Shown here one piece after another: positions 7,766 to 16,899 of a DNA stretch of 64,000 nucleotides. Under the pieces are notes generated by a model, which did not search any database, had not been told where the DNA came from, and was given only the letters and a program-made list of their open reading frames with translations. The stretch lies in the NCBI GenBank assembly GCA_964420835.1, contig CAYQUO010000011.1, forward strand, positions 33,836 through 97,835, written 5' to 3'. Position 1 is the first letter of the stretch, and each line of letters begins with the position of its first letter. The stretch is from CAYQUO01 sp964420835 (GTDB lineage: Bacteria; Chloroflexota; Anaerolineae; Anaerolineales; Anaerolineaceae). The translations under genes and the position numbers were made by a program.

Positions 7766-8602
7766 TTAACTGGGTGTGGAAGTCATCCGACGGGTGGGTG
7801 CCAGCGTCGGCAACGGGTCACCGGCTGCGGCATCCGCACCCAGTTCATACACCTCCAGGTCGCTGAAGGTGACCGTCAGGGGTGTGCTTCCTGCCGTGCG
7901 GGCAAGCACCCCCACCTGACCGGATTGCCAGACCGGATCTATTGCGCTGAACTGGTAGACATCATTAATGAACACGCGTATCTCCCGACCGTTGGCCCAA
8001 ACCCCCAGTCGAATCGGTTGCAGCGCCCCGGGGCGGGCCTGTCCACTGGGGGTCCAGTCCTGCAGAACCACCAGGGTGTAATTCCGGATCCGCTCCAGGC
8101 GGACGCGCCCGTTGCAGGAGATCAACAGGCGGTAACCATCGGTGGGGCTGGAGGCGCGAACGAGGAAACCGTACAAGTCGTCACCGCGGCACAGGCTGGG
8201 CTCTGCCGTGATCTCCATGTAGGCATCGGAGACAATCTGACGGTTGTTCAGGCTGGCCAGCAACATCTTCGGCCTGGAAACCGCAAGTGTCAACCCGCCG
8301 TCCACAACCGTTATAGTCCCTCCTTCATCCCGCCCGGTGTGCCAAAGGCTTGCATCCTGGAAACGGTCTGAATAGACCAGCCTGCCGATGCCCGGCCTCA
8401 GGTTGGGTGTCGGCTGCAGGGTCGGCACAACCGGCGGCAGCGGGGTCGTCGTAGGTGGGAACCACTGGATTGTTGCCGTGGGTGTCAATGTCACGGTGGG
8501 GGTAAAGGTGGGCAGCGGGGTGGGAGCACGGAACAGGGAAGAACAGCCTGCCAGCCAGATACCAGCCAGGGCCATTAACAGGGGGAGGGTGCTCCTACTC
8601 AT
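7766..8602 (-). CDS. Lipoprotein with a concanavalin-like (laminin G/DUF1080-type) domain
   Basis: A 278-residue lipoprotein. The signal peptide ends in a lipobox, LAGC with the lipidated cysteine at position 20, followed by a Thr/Pro-rich stalk to about residue 70. A beta-rich domain then runs to about 250 (LVYSDRFQDASLWHT, YGFLVRASSPTDGYRLLI, LQPIRLGVWANGREIRVFIN, GQVGVLARTAG). This pattern is seen in secreted carbohydrate-binding jelly rolls. A second short proline/threonine tail ends the protein. The ATG at 8602 overlaps the purA stop, so the gene is probably cotranscribed with purA, though there is no functional link. The ligand is unknown. Confidence 0.7.
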   Translation of the reverse strand: MSRSTLPLLMALAGIWLAGCSSLFRAPTPLPTFTPTVTLTPTATIQWFPPTTTPLPPVVPTLQPTPNLRPGIGRLVYSDRFQDASLWHTGRDEGGTITVVDGGLTLAVSRPKMLLASLNNRQIVSDAYMEITAEPSLCRGDDLYGFLVRASSPTDGYRLLISCNGRVRLERIRNYTLVVLQDWTPSGQARPGALQPIRLGVWANGREIRVFINDVYQFSAIDPVWQSGQVGVLARTAGSTPLTVTFSDLEVYELGADAAAGDPLPTLAPTRRMTSTPS

Positions 8603-9902
8603 CAGAATTGACAGGCAACCTTACAACCTGGGACCTCTCCGCCCCGACAGAGGCAAGACTGACAGGAACGCCGGTTATTTTTTCCAGGTATCGGATGTAA
8701 GACCGGGCGGCCTCCGGCAGGTCCATCCACTCACGCGCAGCACTGATATCCTCCTGCCAGCCTGGGAGCGTTTCGTACACTGCTGTGAACGGTTCCAGGG
8801 CAGCCGGCCCGTGCGGGAGGTCGGCATACTCCTTTCCGCCATCGCGGTAGGCCATGCAAACCTTGATCTCCGGCAAGCCGCTCAAAACATCCAGCTTGGT
8901 CAGCGCCAGCCTGGTCACACCATTGACCCTTACGGCGTAACGCAGGAGGACGCCATCCAGCCAGCCCACCCGGCGGGGACGCCCGGTTGTGGTGCCGAAT
9001 TCGTCCCAGGGGTTCGAACCTGTCCCGCGCAGGCGGACAGCCATTTCATCAAAAACTTCGCTGGGGAAGGGGCCTGCCCCCACCCTGGATTGGAAGGCCT
9101 TGGTAACGCCAATGACGCTGGTTTGGTTTTGTGGCCCAAGCCCCAAACCGACCAGCGCCCCGCTGGCAATGGGGTTGGAACTGGTAACAAAGGGGTAGGT
9201 GCCAAAATCCAGGTCAAGCAGGGTGCCCTGTGCACCTTCAGCCAGAACCCGTTTCCCCGCCTTGAGGGCACCGGTAACCTCCCGGCTGACATCGGTGATG
9301 TACGGGGTGAGGTGTTCGGCGTATTCCAAGTACTCATCCGCCAGAACCCGGGCATCCAGTTCCCCGCCGCCATACACCCCTGCCAGCCAGCGGTTCGTTT
9401 CCTGAATATGTTCCAGGAAACGCTTCCGGAAGCCCTTCAGGTCCAGCATCTCTCCGGCTCTCAGTCCGCGCCGGGCAGCCCGGTCGGTATAAGCCGGCCC
9501 GATGCCACGGCCGGTGGTGCCGATCTGCCCGCCGCCGCGCGCTTTCTCCTGGGCCAGGTCGAGCGCCTTGTGGGCGGGTGTGATGAGGTGGGCAGCAAAG
9601 GAAATACGCAGGCGCCGTTCATTCACCTCGATACCGCTCCGGCGCAGAGTGTCCATCTCTTCCAGCAGGGTGGCAGGGTTGACCACCATGCCATTGCCCA
9701 ACACCCCGACCGTTTGTGGATGAATCATCCCCGAGGGCAACAGGTGTAATTTGAAAGTCCTCTCGCCCACCGTTACGGTATGGCCGGCGTTGTCCCCCCC
9801 GTTGTAACGGGCCACCATGGCTGCTCCTTCTGAAAGCAGGTCCACAACCCTGCCCTTTCCCTCGTCCCCCCACTGTGTCCCGATGATGATGTCCAGCGGC
9901 AT
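8595..9902 (-). CDS. purA: Adenylosuccinate synthetase
   Basis: A 435-residue PurA, the usual length. It joins IMP and aspartate using GTP, the first committed step from IMP to AMP in the cytoplasm. The P-loop GDEGKGR lies at residues 12-18, with the catalytic aspartate D13. NGGDNAGHTV carries H42, the catalytic histidine. GIGPAYTDRAARRGLR, AEGAQGTLLDLDFGTYPFV, TTTGRPRRVGWLD and LTKLDVLSGLPEI are family motifs in order. GAGGAACG lies just upstream of the ATG at 9902. The small lipoprotein gene that overlaps its end is probably read from the same transcript. Confidence 0.97.
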   Translation of the reverse strand: MPLDIIIGTQWGDEGKGRVVDLLSEGAAMVARYNGGDNAGHTVTVGERTFKLHLLPSGMIHPQTVGVLGNGMVVNPATLLEEMDTLRRSGIEVNERRLRISFAAHLITPAHKALDLAQEKARGGGQIGTTGRGIGPAYTDRAARRGLRAGEMLDLKGFRKRFLEHIQETNRWLAGVYGGGELDARVLADEYLEYAEHLTPYITDVSREVTGALKAGKRVLAEGAQGTLLDLDFGTYPFVTSSNPIASGALVGLGLGPQNQTSVIGVTKAFQSRVGAGPFPSEVFDEMAVRLRGTGSNPWDEFGTTTGRPRRVGWLDGVLLRYAVRVNGVTRLALTKLDVLSGLPEIKVCMAYRDGGKEYADLPHGPAALEPFTAVYETLPGWQEDISAAREWMDLPEAARSYIRYLEKITGVPVSLASVGAERSQVVRLPVNSDE

Positions 9903-9940
9903 GCGTTCCTCCCAATCCGTAGGTGAATAGCACCCATTTG

Positions 9941-9946
9941 ATTATA
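9941..9946 (-). promoter_or_regulatory. -10 element upstream of purA
   Basis: TATAAT on the - strand, 38 bp before the purA start. No convincing -35 is visible at the normal distance. Confidence 0.4.
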
Positions 9947-9998
9947 CACTTCAACGAGGGAGGATGATGGAGAAACCATCATGCCCCGGCGCATCTGC

Positions 9999-10028
9999 TT
10001 GACAAATTAAGAATCGAAAGGATATACT
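9999..10028 (+). promoter_or_regulatory. Promoter of the SPFH operon
   Basis: TTGACA (9999-10004) and TATACT (10023-10028) separated by 18 nt, a near-consensus housekeeping promoter about 87 bp before the ATG of the first SPFH-like gene. It faces the SPFH operon and is divergent from purA. Confidence 0.65.
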
Positions 10029-10114
10029 GGTTTTGTTATGTTCAAGTCGGCTGGGCAGAAATTTAAAACAGGGGGCCCATGTACCTGAGACAGGCTGCCC
10101 CCAGGAGGATTCGA

Positions 10115-11752
10115 ATGGGGATCTGGATCCTTCCGGTCCTTGTGGCAATCCTGTTTCTGGCCGCGTTCTGGGGGGAATTCTGGCAATTCATGGCCTTTTG
10201 GTACTTCGTTGCCGCCGAGGTATTTGACTTTCAGAAGGTTTGGCCGGTCAGTTATGAAATGCTAAGGGGTGTGGCGGTCATCCTGTTCAATGCCTGCCTT
10301 GGGTTTCTGCCGGTCTTTATCATCGGTTTGTTCCTGGTCTCTGCGCAAGCCATTCTTCCGGTCAACAGCCTGAAGGATGTTTACCGCACCGCCTGGCATC
10401 TCGTGTTGCACATTCTGCACAGCCATGGACCGGCACTGTTCATTCGCGACGGCCACCTGATGGAGATGCCGGAGGACCGGCGAAAGCATGGCCCTGGAAT
10501 CGTCGGTATCGATTTCAACAGCGCCGCCGTCCTTGAGTCGCGCCTCCTTCCGCCGGGGATCAACAGTTTTCTTTTCGATCTGGTCGACGGGCTCTTCATC
10601 CGGCTTGGCCTTTATGACCCACGCCAATCGCCGCGGGTTTGCGGGCCAGGGATCATATTTACGCGCCGCCGGGAGCGGATTCGGGCAGCCGTGGACCTGC
10701 GCAAACAGATCCGTTTTGAAAAGGGAGTGGAAGCATATACAAGGGATGGGATCAAGGTTTCCGCCAACATCTGGTCCAAATTTTCGATCGGCGAGGAGCC
10801 GGAGGTGATCCAGGTGGCATACATTGGAGAGCGGAGAGCAGAAAACCTGCGGGTCATCCATCTTGCGCCGGCAGTTGGGGCGGGGCGCTGTCGAATTACC
10901 GCCATTGTGGATGACCTGGACAACGCTGACCGTAGGGAGATCCACCATTTTGCCAGGACAGCGGAGCGCCTGTCACAGGTGAAAGCCTATGCGCATTTAA
11001 GCAAACCAGATTCCAGACCGACCTTTGATCCGCAGCGCGTCTTCGCAGCCGTTTTCAGCCAGGCCCGTGATGACCACAATGAAATGCTTCCCTGGTTATC
11101 CCTGCCGAACCGGGTGGCGACCGACCTTTTTCGCGAGATCATCAGCAAGGTCAATTTTGACGATCTTTATGCCGCTGACGGTACAGGCGAATTTGCCCTG
11201 GCGGGCATCAAAGATCAACTACGCAAGGCGATGGTCGCCCTTGGCCTGCTTTCCTACCGGGTCATTATTCCCTCAAACCAACAACCACTGATCGAGGCGA
11301 CCGAGTACGAAGAAGCCGACCTGCGAACAACCAACATTCAACTGCTGCGGGCTTCCAAGGTTCTGCGGGACCGCGGGATCAAGGTGATCTCCGCCGGTTT
11401 TGGAGATCTCAGCGCTGCAGACCATGTCTTTCAGCAGCGACTGGAAGCGTGGAGGGCCAGCTGGCAGCGCGATACGGACATCGTCCGCGGTCGTTTTGAG
11501 CATGAAGCCATGAACATTCGCTCGGCGGCCCAGGCACAAGCCCAGCAGGATTTGTATGATGCCTTCTCCCGCGTCTACCAGGATACTGCATTAAGCCGTG
11601 AAGCGATTGCCATCCACGCTTTCCAGGCCCTGGAACGAGCGGCTGCCGACCCGGCAACACGGGCCATGCTCTCCACTCCCACAATCCAAATTATGCAATC
11701 TTTACATCACCTCATCCTGCCGGAAGATTATGAACCACCCCAGGAGCAATAG
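10115..11752 (+). CDS. SPFH/band 7-like membrane protein (first of two)
   Basis: A 545-residue protein. Two or three hydrophobic segments occupy residues 3-90. An SPFH-like core follows (about 105-240), with GPGIVGIDFNSAAVLE, GPGIIFTRRRERI, LRKQIRFEKGVEAYTRDGI and KVSANIWSKFSIGE, the rhythm of band 7 proteins. The C-terminal third is helical and Ala/Gln/Arg-rich (ASKVLRDRGIKVISAGFGDL onward), like the coiled coils with which flotillins oligomerise. The start is the ATG at 10115, with AGGAGG seven bases before it; the longer frame from 10079 lacks this. It is followed after 3 bp by a related gene and then by the helical-repeat gene. It is a scaffold candidate rather than an enzyme. Confidence 0.65.
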   Translation: MGIWILPVLVAILFLAAFWGEFWQFMAFWYFVAAEVFDFQKVWPVSYEMLRGVAVILFNACLGFLPVFIIGLFLVSAQAILPVNSLKDVYRTAWHLVLHILHSHGPALFIRDGHLMEMPEDRRKHGPGIVGIDFNSAAVLESRLLPPGINSFLFDLVDGLFIRLGLYDPRQSPRVCGPGIIFTRRRERIRAAVDLRKQIRFEKGVEAYTRDGIKVSANIWSKFSIGEEPEVIQVAYIGERRAENLRVIHLAPAVGAGRCRITAIVDDLDNADRREIHHFARTAERLSQVKAYAHLSKPDSRPTFDPQRVFAAVFSQARDDHNEMLPWLSLPNRVATDLFREIISKVNFDDLYAADGTGEFALAGIKDQLRKAMVALGLLSYRVIIPSNQQPLIEATEYEEADLRTTNIQLLRASKVLRDRGIKVISAGFGDLSAADHVFQQRLEAWRASWQRDTDIVRGRFEHEAMNIRSAAQAQAQQDLYDAFSRVYQDTALSREAIAIHAFQALERAAADPATRAMLSTPTIQIMQSLHHLILPEDYEPPQEQ

Positions 11753-11755
11753 GAA

Positions 11756-13162
11756 ATGAAACTCCTTGCCCAGTTCATCGGCAGCGCCTGGGATACCGTT
11801 CAGCAGTTGTTTTGGGGAATGGCAGAACCAAGGCGGCAGGAACCCAACAATCCCGATGAGTACTCTGAAAAGATACACCTTGCACTCCAAAACAACCAGG
11901 AGGTAGTGCAATCCATTATGGGATTGCTGCGCCTGACCGGCGCATTGATCACGATGGTGGGGATCGTGTTCGCAGCCGGGCATTTGCTGGAATCGGTGGA
12001 CGCGCCCTCCATCGCTGCAAGGATAAAAGAAACCAACCTTTTCTTTAGTGATCTCAACCCCGGGCTGCTCACACTGATCATCCGCTTCGTCCACCCGGCC
12101 AACCTGCGCTACATCATCGCCCCGCTCGCCGGTGTGCTGATGATCCTGCTCTCCGCCGGCAACCTGGTGCGTGACCTGTACAACCTTCCAAATCTCAGGC
12201 AGGGTTTTCACTATGTTAAATCCTCCATGTTCGGGCTGGGGTACCCGGTGTTGAACATCCATCGCGGCCAGGCCGATCCGGCGGCAAAGGATCTTTGCCT
12301 GATAAGGGATGTTGGCGGTCCGGGTTACCTGATCATCCAGCCCGGGAACGTGGTCGTTTTACGTACGCTTAGGGATTTCAGCAGCGTTGAGGTATCATCC
12401 AGCCATTTCCTGGCACCCTTTGAGCGGATCGCCCAAATTGCCAACCTGGACGAGCAGCATGGCTATGCGGAAGAATTGTCCACCCTCACCCGTGACGGCA
12501 TCCGCATCACCTTGCAGGACATCCATTTTCGTTATCATATCCTGCAGGCTGATGAAACCGGGCGGCGGAGAAAACGCTCGATGGATGACCCGTATCCCTA
12601 TTCCAGGGAAGCCATGGTCAGTATTGCCGCCAATCTTGCCGTAGCCGAAGATGGGCAGGAATCGTGGCGTTCGGCCGTAAAAAGAACTGTCCTCGAACAG
12701 ATCATCACTTATGTCAATGCGCACGACCTGGATCACCTCACCGCGCCCCGCCGGGAAGGCCAGGACCCCCGTGCACGCATGCACGAGGAACTGATGGTAA
12801 ACCCGGAGACTCGCAGTTCACTGAGCGATCTCGGGGCCGAACTGTTATGGGTGGATATTGGCCACCTGGAAATCAATGAGCCGGGGGTGGAAAACCAGCG
12901 CCTGGACCTTTGGACCGCCAATATATCCGGCAAGGCCGACCTGGTGCGGGCGGAGGGGGAAGCCAAGCGCAAGGCCCTGCACGAACTCGGCAAGGCAACG
13001 GCACAGGCACGAATGATCAACAGCATTGCCAGGGTCATGAAGGATGTGGACCTGGACAACAGCGACAGCAAACGGGTGCGCAGCCTGGTCCTGATGCGCA
13101 TCAGCCAGATGCTGGACGCCATGCACGATCAGCAGCGGCAGCAGGAAAATGATCAAACCTGA
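11756..13162 (+). CDS. SPFH/band 7-like membrane protein (second of two)
   Basis: A 468-residue relative of the preceding protein in overall plan. Hydrophobic segments lie at about 55-80 and 112-140. An SPFH-like core follows at about 160-280 (GPGYLIIQPGNVVVLRTLRD, YAEELSTLTRDGIRITLQDI, HFRYHIL). The C-terminal tail from about 375 (ANISGKADLVRAEGEAKRKA, LHELGKATAQARMINSIAR) is the Ala/Glu-rich coiled coil typical of flotillin-like proteins. The start is ATG at 11756 with AGGAG upstream. The last 14 bp overlap the next gene. The two proteins may form a mixed ring or sheet at the membrane, by analogy with other paired band 7 proteins. Confidence 0.65.
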   Translation: MKLLAQFIGSAWDTVQQLFWGMAEPRRQEPNNPDEYSEKIHLALQNNQEVVQSIMGLLRLTGALITMVGIVFAAGHLLESVDAPSIAARIKETNLFFSDLNPGLLTLIIRFVHPANLRYIIAPLAGVLMILLSAGNLVRDLYNLPNLRQGFHYVKSSMFGLGYPVLNIHRGQADPAAKDLCLIRDVGGPGYLIIQPGNVVVLRTLRDFSSVEVSSSHFLAPFERIAQIANLDEQHGYAEELSTLTRDGIRITLQDIHFRYHILQADETGRRRKRSMDDPYPYSREAMVSIAANLAVAEDGQESWRSAVKRTVLEQIITYVNAHDLDHLTAPRREGQDPRARMHEELMVNPETRSSLSDLGAELLWVDIGHLEINEPGVENQRLDLWTANISGKADLVRAEGEAKRKALHELGKATAQARMINSIARVMKDVDLDNSDSKRVRSLVLMRISQMLDAMHDQQRQQENDQT

Positions 13163-14231
13163 CGATCTTCAAGAATGGCTGAACCAGTTCAGCGTTTCAC
13201 ATCTGGGGCAGGGCGCCACCAGGCATCTCCGGGCGCTGAATTCGCCCGATATTTCTGAAACCGAATTCAACCGCGTCCGCCGGGCTTTCGACCAGCCTTC
13301 CCGTCTGCAAATGACCCCTCTGGAGCATGCCGAGGCCCTGTTCCACTGTGCATTGTCCGAACTTGGACACAGCCGGCTGGAAGAATCCCTTCAAACCGTT
13401 CAGGAAGTGCTGCAGGTTTATGCCGGAAGCGAAAACCAGGACCACCGGGTTGCCGTCGTTTTGTGGCTGCAAGGCATTTTGCAATGGCGGTTGAGGGACA
13501 ATTTTGAAGCCTATGAAAGCTGGCGCCTGGCTTACGAGCATTACGTGGATTTATCCGACCAGAGCGTAAAGACCCGGGCAGCCGAGAAGGTTCGCTGGTA
13601 TTCCAAACACTTGCACGATATGGCGGTTGAACTGGCAGCCACCGCCCCGGAAGCCTATGCCTGGCTGCACCGGTATGAACCCTCTGCATTGTCCAACCTG
13701 ACGCTTGCCTCAGCAAACCAGGCGGAAGGCAGAGGAAGCCTGGCGCCAGGGCATGAGCAGCTGGACGCGCTGATGACGCTGGTCGCACAAATCGATTTGG
13801 AGATCCGGAAAAACCAGCGCTATGCAACAGCCATACAACTGGTTGAGCACTTAAAGAACGCAGCCCTGAATTCGCCAAACCCCGGCCTTCTTCCCGATGT
13901 GCTGGTGGAAGGCGGATTGGCAGCCTGCCAGATGGATCTGCCGCATGAGGCCGAGGAACTGTTGCGCCTGGCAGCCATACACTACAGGCCTTTCTCCCAC
14001 CAGCAGGCGGTTACCAACTGGATGCTGGGGATCGCCCTCTGGCAGATGAAGGGAGCGGAAGACGAAGCCCTGGCCGCCTGGCGCAAGAGCATTGATGGAT
14101 TTGAATTCCTTTGCGGAGAGGCCAATGAAAAGAACCGCCAGGAGCAATTCAGCTGGTACCGGGAGCGGGCGGAAATCTTAAAACAGGCCCTGCAGGACAA
14201 GATCAATTCCCGCTTTGGCCACCGGGATTAG
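13149..14231 (+). CDS. Helical-repeat (TPR-like) protein of the SPFH operon
   Basis: A 360-residue soluble protein composed of helical pairs with a TPR-like rhythm: LEHAEALFHCALSELGHSRL, LQTVQEVLQVYAGSE, LQGILQWRLRDNFEAYESW, and again near the end AVTNWMLGIALWQMKGAEDE. No catalytic motif is visible. TPR-like proteins normally bind other proteins, so this is most simply an adaptor. The gene overlaps the second SPFH-like gene by 14 bp. Its 3' end overlaps the 3' end of the convergent AAA+ gene by 29 bp, with no room for an ordinary terminator. Confidence 0.55.
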   Translation: MIKPDDLQEWLNQFSVSHLGQGATRHLRALNSPDISETEFNRVRRAFDQPSRLQMTPLEHAEALFHCALSELGHSRLEESLQTVQEVLQVYAGSENQDHRVAVVLWLQGILQWRLRDNFEAYESWRLAYEHYVDLSDQSVKTRAAEKVRWYSKHLHDMAVELAATAPEAYAWLHRYEPSALSNLTLASANQAEGRGSLAPGHEQLDALMTLVAQIDLEIRKNQRYATAIQLVEHLKNAALNSPNPGLLPDVLVEGGLAACQMDLPHEAEELLRLAAIHYRPFSHQQAVTNWMLGIALWQMKGAEDEALAAWRKSIDGFEFLCGEANEKNRQEQFSWYRERAEILKQALQDKINSRFGHRD

Positions 14232-16899
14232 AAGTAACCCGGCGGGCTGGCTGCAAACCGGTTGAGGGAGGATTCCCTGCAGCAGGATCCTCATTCTCAC
14301 CTGACGGATGATCCCGTGTGTCCGGAGATGCCATTGGAAGGGGAATTGACGCCGTTTCAGCCGGAACATCCTCCATTTGGAAGGTCGACAATTCCTCCGT
14401 GGATCGATCCCCAAGACCGGTGAAGCCGAAACCCACAACCCTGAGGGCAAGATTGTCCTTCATCTTTTCGTAGATCTGCAGGATCGTTCGGGCGTTTCCA
14501 CCTGCCCCGGCGTGAAAAGAACTACCTGTGATCGCCTGGCGTACGGCCGCTTCGGCAACTTCAGCCGGGAGGATAAATTGTTCGGTCAATGCGCGTTTAC
14601 AGAGGATCTCCTCCAGTTCCCTGGGCGTAAAGGGACGAAAGAGGAATTTGAGAGGAAAACGTGAAACAAGGCCGGAGTTGCTTTTTAAAAATTGTTCCAT
14701 CTCAGCCGGGTATCCGGCTGCGATCACAACCAGCCGGTCATTATATTCATCCATCAGTTTGACCAGCGTGTCAATGGCCTCCTGCCCAAACCCATGCCCT
14801 TCATCCCGTGCCAGGGCATAAGCCTCATCGATAAAGAGGATCCCGTCCAGCGCCTTTTCAACCAACTGCCGGGTGGCAATCGCAGTTTGACCAACATATC
14901 CGGCGACCAGGTCGGCACGGCTCACCTCCACACAGTGCCCCAGGCGGAGCATGCCCATCCGGCGGTACATTCTGCCAACCAGCCGGGCCACGGTCGTCTT
15001 CCCGGTTCCCGGGGGACCAAGGAACAACATGTGCTGTAACAGGTTCGCCCGGCGGAGGGTGGGATTCCTGCTTTGCCTTTCCTTCTCAAGGTGTATTCGG
15101 GCAACCTGCCTGCGCAGCGACAACTTGATCTCCTGCAATCCGGTCAGGTTGTTCAACTCTTCGAATAAACCATCCAGGTCGTCCTCCGCCTCCCCCAGGT
15201 ACCGGCGATAATGCTCAGGAATGTCGGCAACGGTCAGGGGAGAATTCAGCGGGAGTTGATGCGAAATCACCCGGGCGGCATGTTTTCTGGCCAGGGCATC
15301 GGCGAGATTCCGCATCTCACCTGCATTGCCAAAACGTTCTCCGCCCTGCCCAGCCAGCCGGTAGACGATCCTTTCCAAGCTTGTGGAGAGTTCATGAATT
15401 ACGAAAAGGCCCCGCTGCCTGAGCATGGAATAAAGGATGGCAAGTAATTCCTCCTTCGAAAAATTTGGGAACGTAAACCGGTTCTCGGCCGGGAATCTCC
15501 TGGAAAGCCCCGGGTTGGCACGGAGGAATTGTTCCATCTTTTCCGGGTACCCGGCAACGATGACAACCATGCGCCCGCGGCATCCATCCATGCGGGCGAG
15601 CAGGGTTTCCAACGCCTCCAGCCCGAAACCTCCGCGCCCCTCCGACGTTAGCATGTAGGCTTCATCGATAAAAAGGACGCCATCGAGCGCGCGTTCAATT
15701 ACCTGGGTGGTTTTCGCCCCGGTGCTTCCAACCGTTTCTCCAACCAGGTCACTGGCATGAACCTCAACAAGGTGCCCGCGCTTGAGAATGCCCACCTCAT
15801 GGAAAATCTCGCCGATCATGCGGGCTGTTGTGGTCTTGCCTGTTCCGGGAGAACCGCTGAAGACCATGTTGAGTGCCGGCTGAAGTTCACTGGTTCCGGG
15901 TTCGCTGTTGCGTTGAATTTCCACCTTCCACCAGGCAGCCAGTTCTTTCATCCGTTCCTTGATCATTGCAAGACCCACCAGGCCCAGCAGATCTTCCCAG
16001 GCCCTGCTGCCGGGCACCCGCACTGCTCGAAACCAGCCAGACCGATTTGCGGTATCCAGGTCCAGTTGCTCCGCTTTTTGAAAAAGGTTGAACCAATGCC
16101 GAAGGATCTGACCTTCATCCCCGATCCGCCTGGCAAGTTCGTCGGATTCCTGCAAGTTAACGGGTGTTCCGAACTTGCGAAAATGGTCGATCAGGCAGCG
16201 GATCTCCCACAAACCTGGAACCGGAAGGCATTCCACCCGAACCGCCCCGCCTTCAGGCAGTTCTTCTGCAAGCAGGCTTGTGCGCAATTCTGGAACGGGT
16301 ATGTGGTGGGCTGATCTTCTCAGGTCTTCCCGGTTATTGGCGGAGAAAAGGAAAACCACGAGGTTGGCATTTTGAGGTGGCAGGCGCAACCATTGACCGA
16401 CAAGCCCGGCCAGGGTCCTGTGATCATCAAAATAGGTCAGCGTGGTTTCAGCCTGGGTAATGATCACAGCCGACCGGGTTGCGGGTTCCGTCAGGATCGC
16501 ATCCAGAATCCTGATGGCGGAGGTATCCCCCATCACAGCCCTCTGGGATGAGGTTGTCATTGACTGTTTCGCCGGGATCAACTGCCGGTCACCCAGGGGG
16601 CCACCGGTAAAGAATTCCATGTGTTCACTGATGTCGCCTTGCGGGGTGGGTGTAATTGCCTCATGCGGGTGTTCCCCTTCTTGAGGAAGCGAATGGATGC
16701 CCCGGTGGGCTGAAAGAAAGTGCACCTGCTCAAATCCCGCCCGCAGCAGCGAACCCTGCAAGGCTTCTTCCACAGCCTGTAACCCACCCATGGGTGCGAA
16801 GTAAATATCCTCCACCGCATTTCCATACAGGACCAGGAACCTCACCCCAAAAAGGTTGTCAAACAGTTCGTCCAGCCTGGATTTAGCCTCCGTTCTCAT
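14203..16899 (-). CDS. Double AAA+ ATPase of the CbbX/SpoVK type
   Basis: An 898-residue protein. The N-terminal 280 residues have no recognised motif. Two AAA+ modules of the CbbX/CfxQ (SpoVK-like) class follow. Module 1 has Walker A SGSPGTGKTTT (about 346-354), Walker B GVLFIDEAYML (about 406) and a sensor region FPNFSKEELLAIL. Module 2 has Walker A LGPPGTGKTTVARL (about 626-636), Walker B GILFIDEAYAL (about 688) and arginines in GNARTIL. The C-terminal 60 residues are disordered. The start is ATG at 16899, because GGAGG sits five bases upstream and it overlaps the 422-aa gene by 17 bp; the open frame further upstream to 17331 is antisense-like noise. CbbX remodels Rubisco, but no Rubisco is near, so the target here is unknown. 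Confidence 0.85.
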   Translation of the reverse strand: MRTEAKSRLDELFDNLFGVRFLVLYGNAVEDIYFAPMGGLQAVEEALQGSLLRAGFEQVHFLSAHRGIHSLPQEGEHPHEAITPTPQGDISEHMEFFTGGPLGDRQLIPAKQSMTTSSQRAVMGDTSAIRILDAILTEPATRSAVIITQAETTLTYFDDHRTLAGLVGQWLRLPPQNANLVVFLFSANNREDLRRSAHHIPVPELRTSLLAEELPEGGAVRVECLPVPGLWEIRCLIDHFRKFGTPVNLQESDELARRIGDEGQILRHWFNLFQKAEQLDLDTANRSGWFRAVRVPGSRAWEDLLGLVGLAMIKERMKELAAWWKVEIQRNSEPGTSELQPALNMVFSGSPGTGKTTTARMIGEIFHEVGILKRGHLVEVHASDLVGETVGSTGAKTTQVIERALDGVLFIDEAYMLTSEGRGGFGLEALETLLARMDGCRGRMVVIVAGYPEKMEQFLRANPGLSRRFPAENRFTFPNFSKEELLAILYSMLRQRGLFVIHELSTSLERIVYRLAGQGGERFGNAGEMRNLADALARKHAARVISHQLPLNSPLTVADIPEHYRRYLGEAEDDLDGLFEELNNLTGLQEIKLSLRRQVARIHLEKERQSRNPTLRRANLLQHMLFLGPPGTGKTTVARLVGRMYRRMGMLRLGHCVEVSRADLVAGYVGQTAIATRQLVEKALDGILFIDEAYALARDEGHGFGQEAIDTLVKLMDEYNDRLVVIAAGYPAEMEQFLKSNSGLVSRFPLKFLFRPFTPRELEEILCKRALTEQFILPAEVAEAAVRQAITGSSFHAGAGGNARTILQIYEKMKDNLALRVVGFGFTGLGDRSTEELSTFQMEDVPAETASIPLPMASPDTRDHPSGENEDPAAGNPPSTGLQPARRVTSNPGGQSGN

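Noticed and set aside
8388..9749. 453-codon open frame on the + strand
   Set aside because: It is antisense to purA and the lipoprotein gene, both clearly recognised, and its translation is rich in Gly, Gln and Pro without any family motif. GC-rich genes often give such mirror frames.
14203..16899. Rubisco activase CbbX
   Set aside because: The AAA+ modules are of the CbbX/SpoVK type, but there are two of them plus a large extra N-terminus, and no Rubisco or Calvin cycle gene is near.
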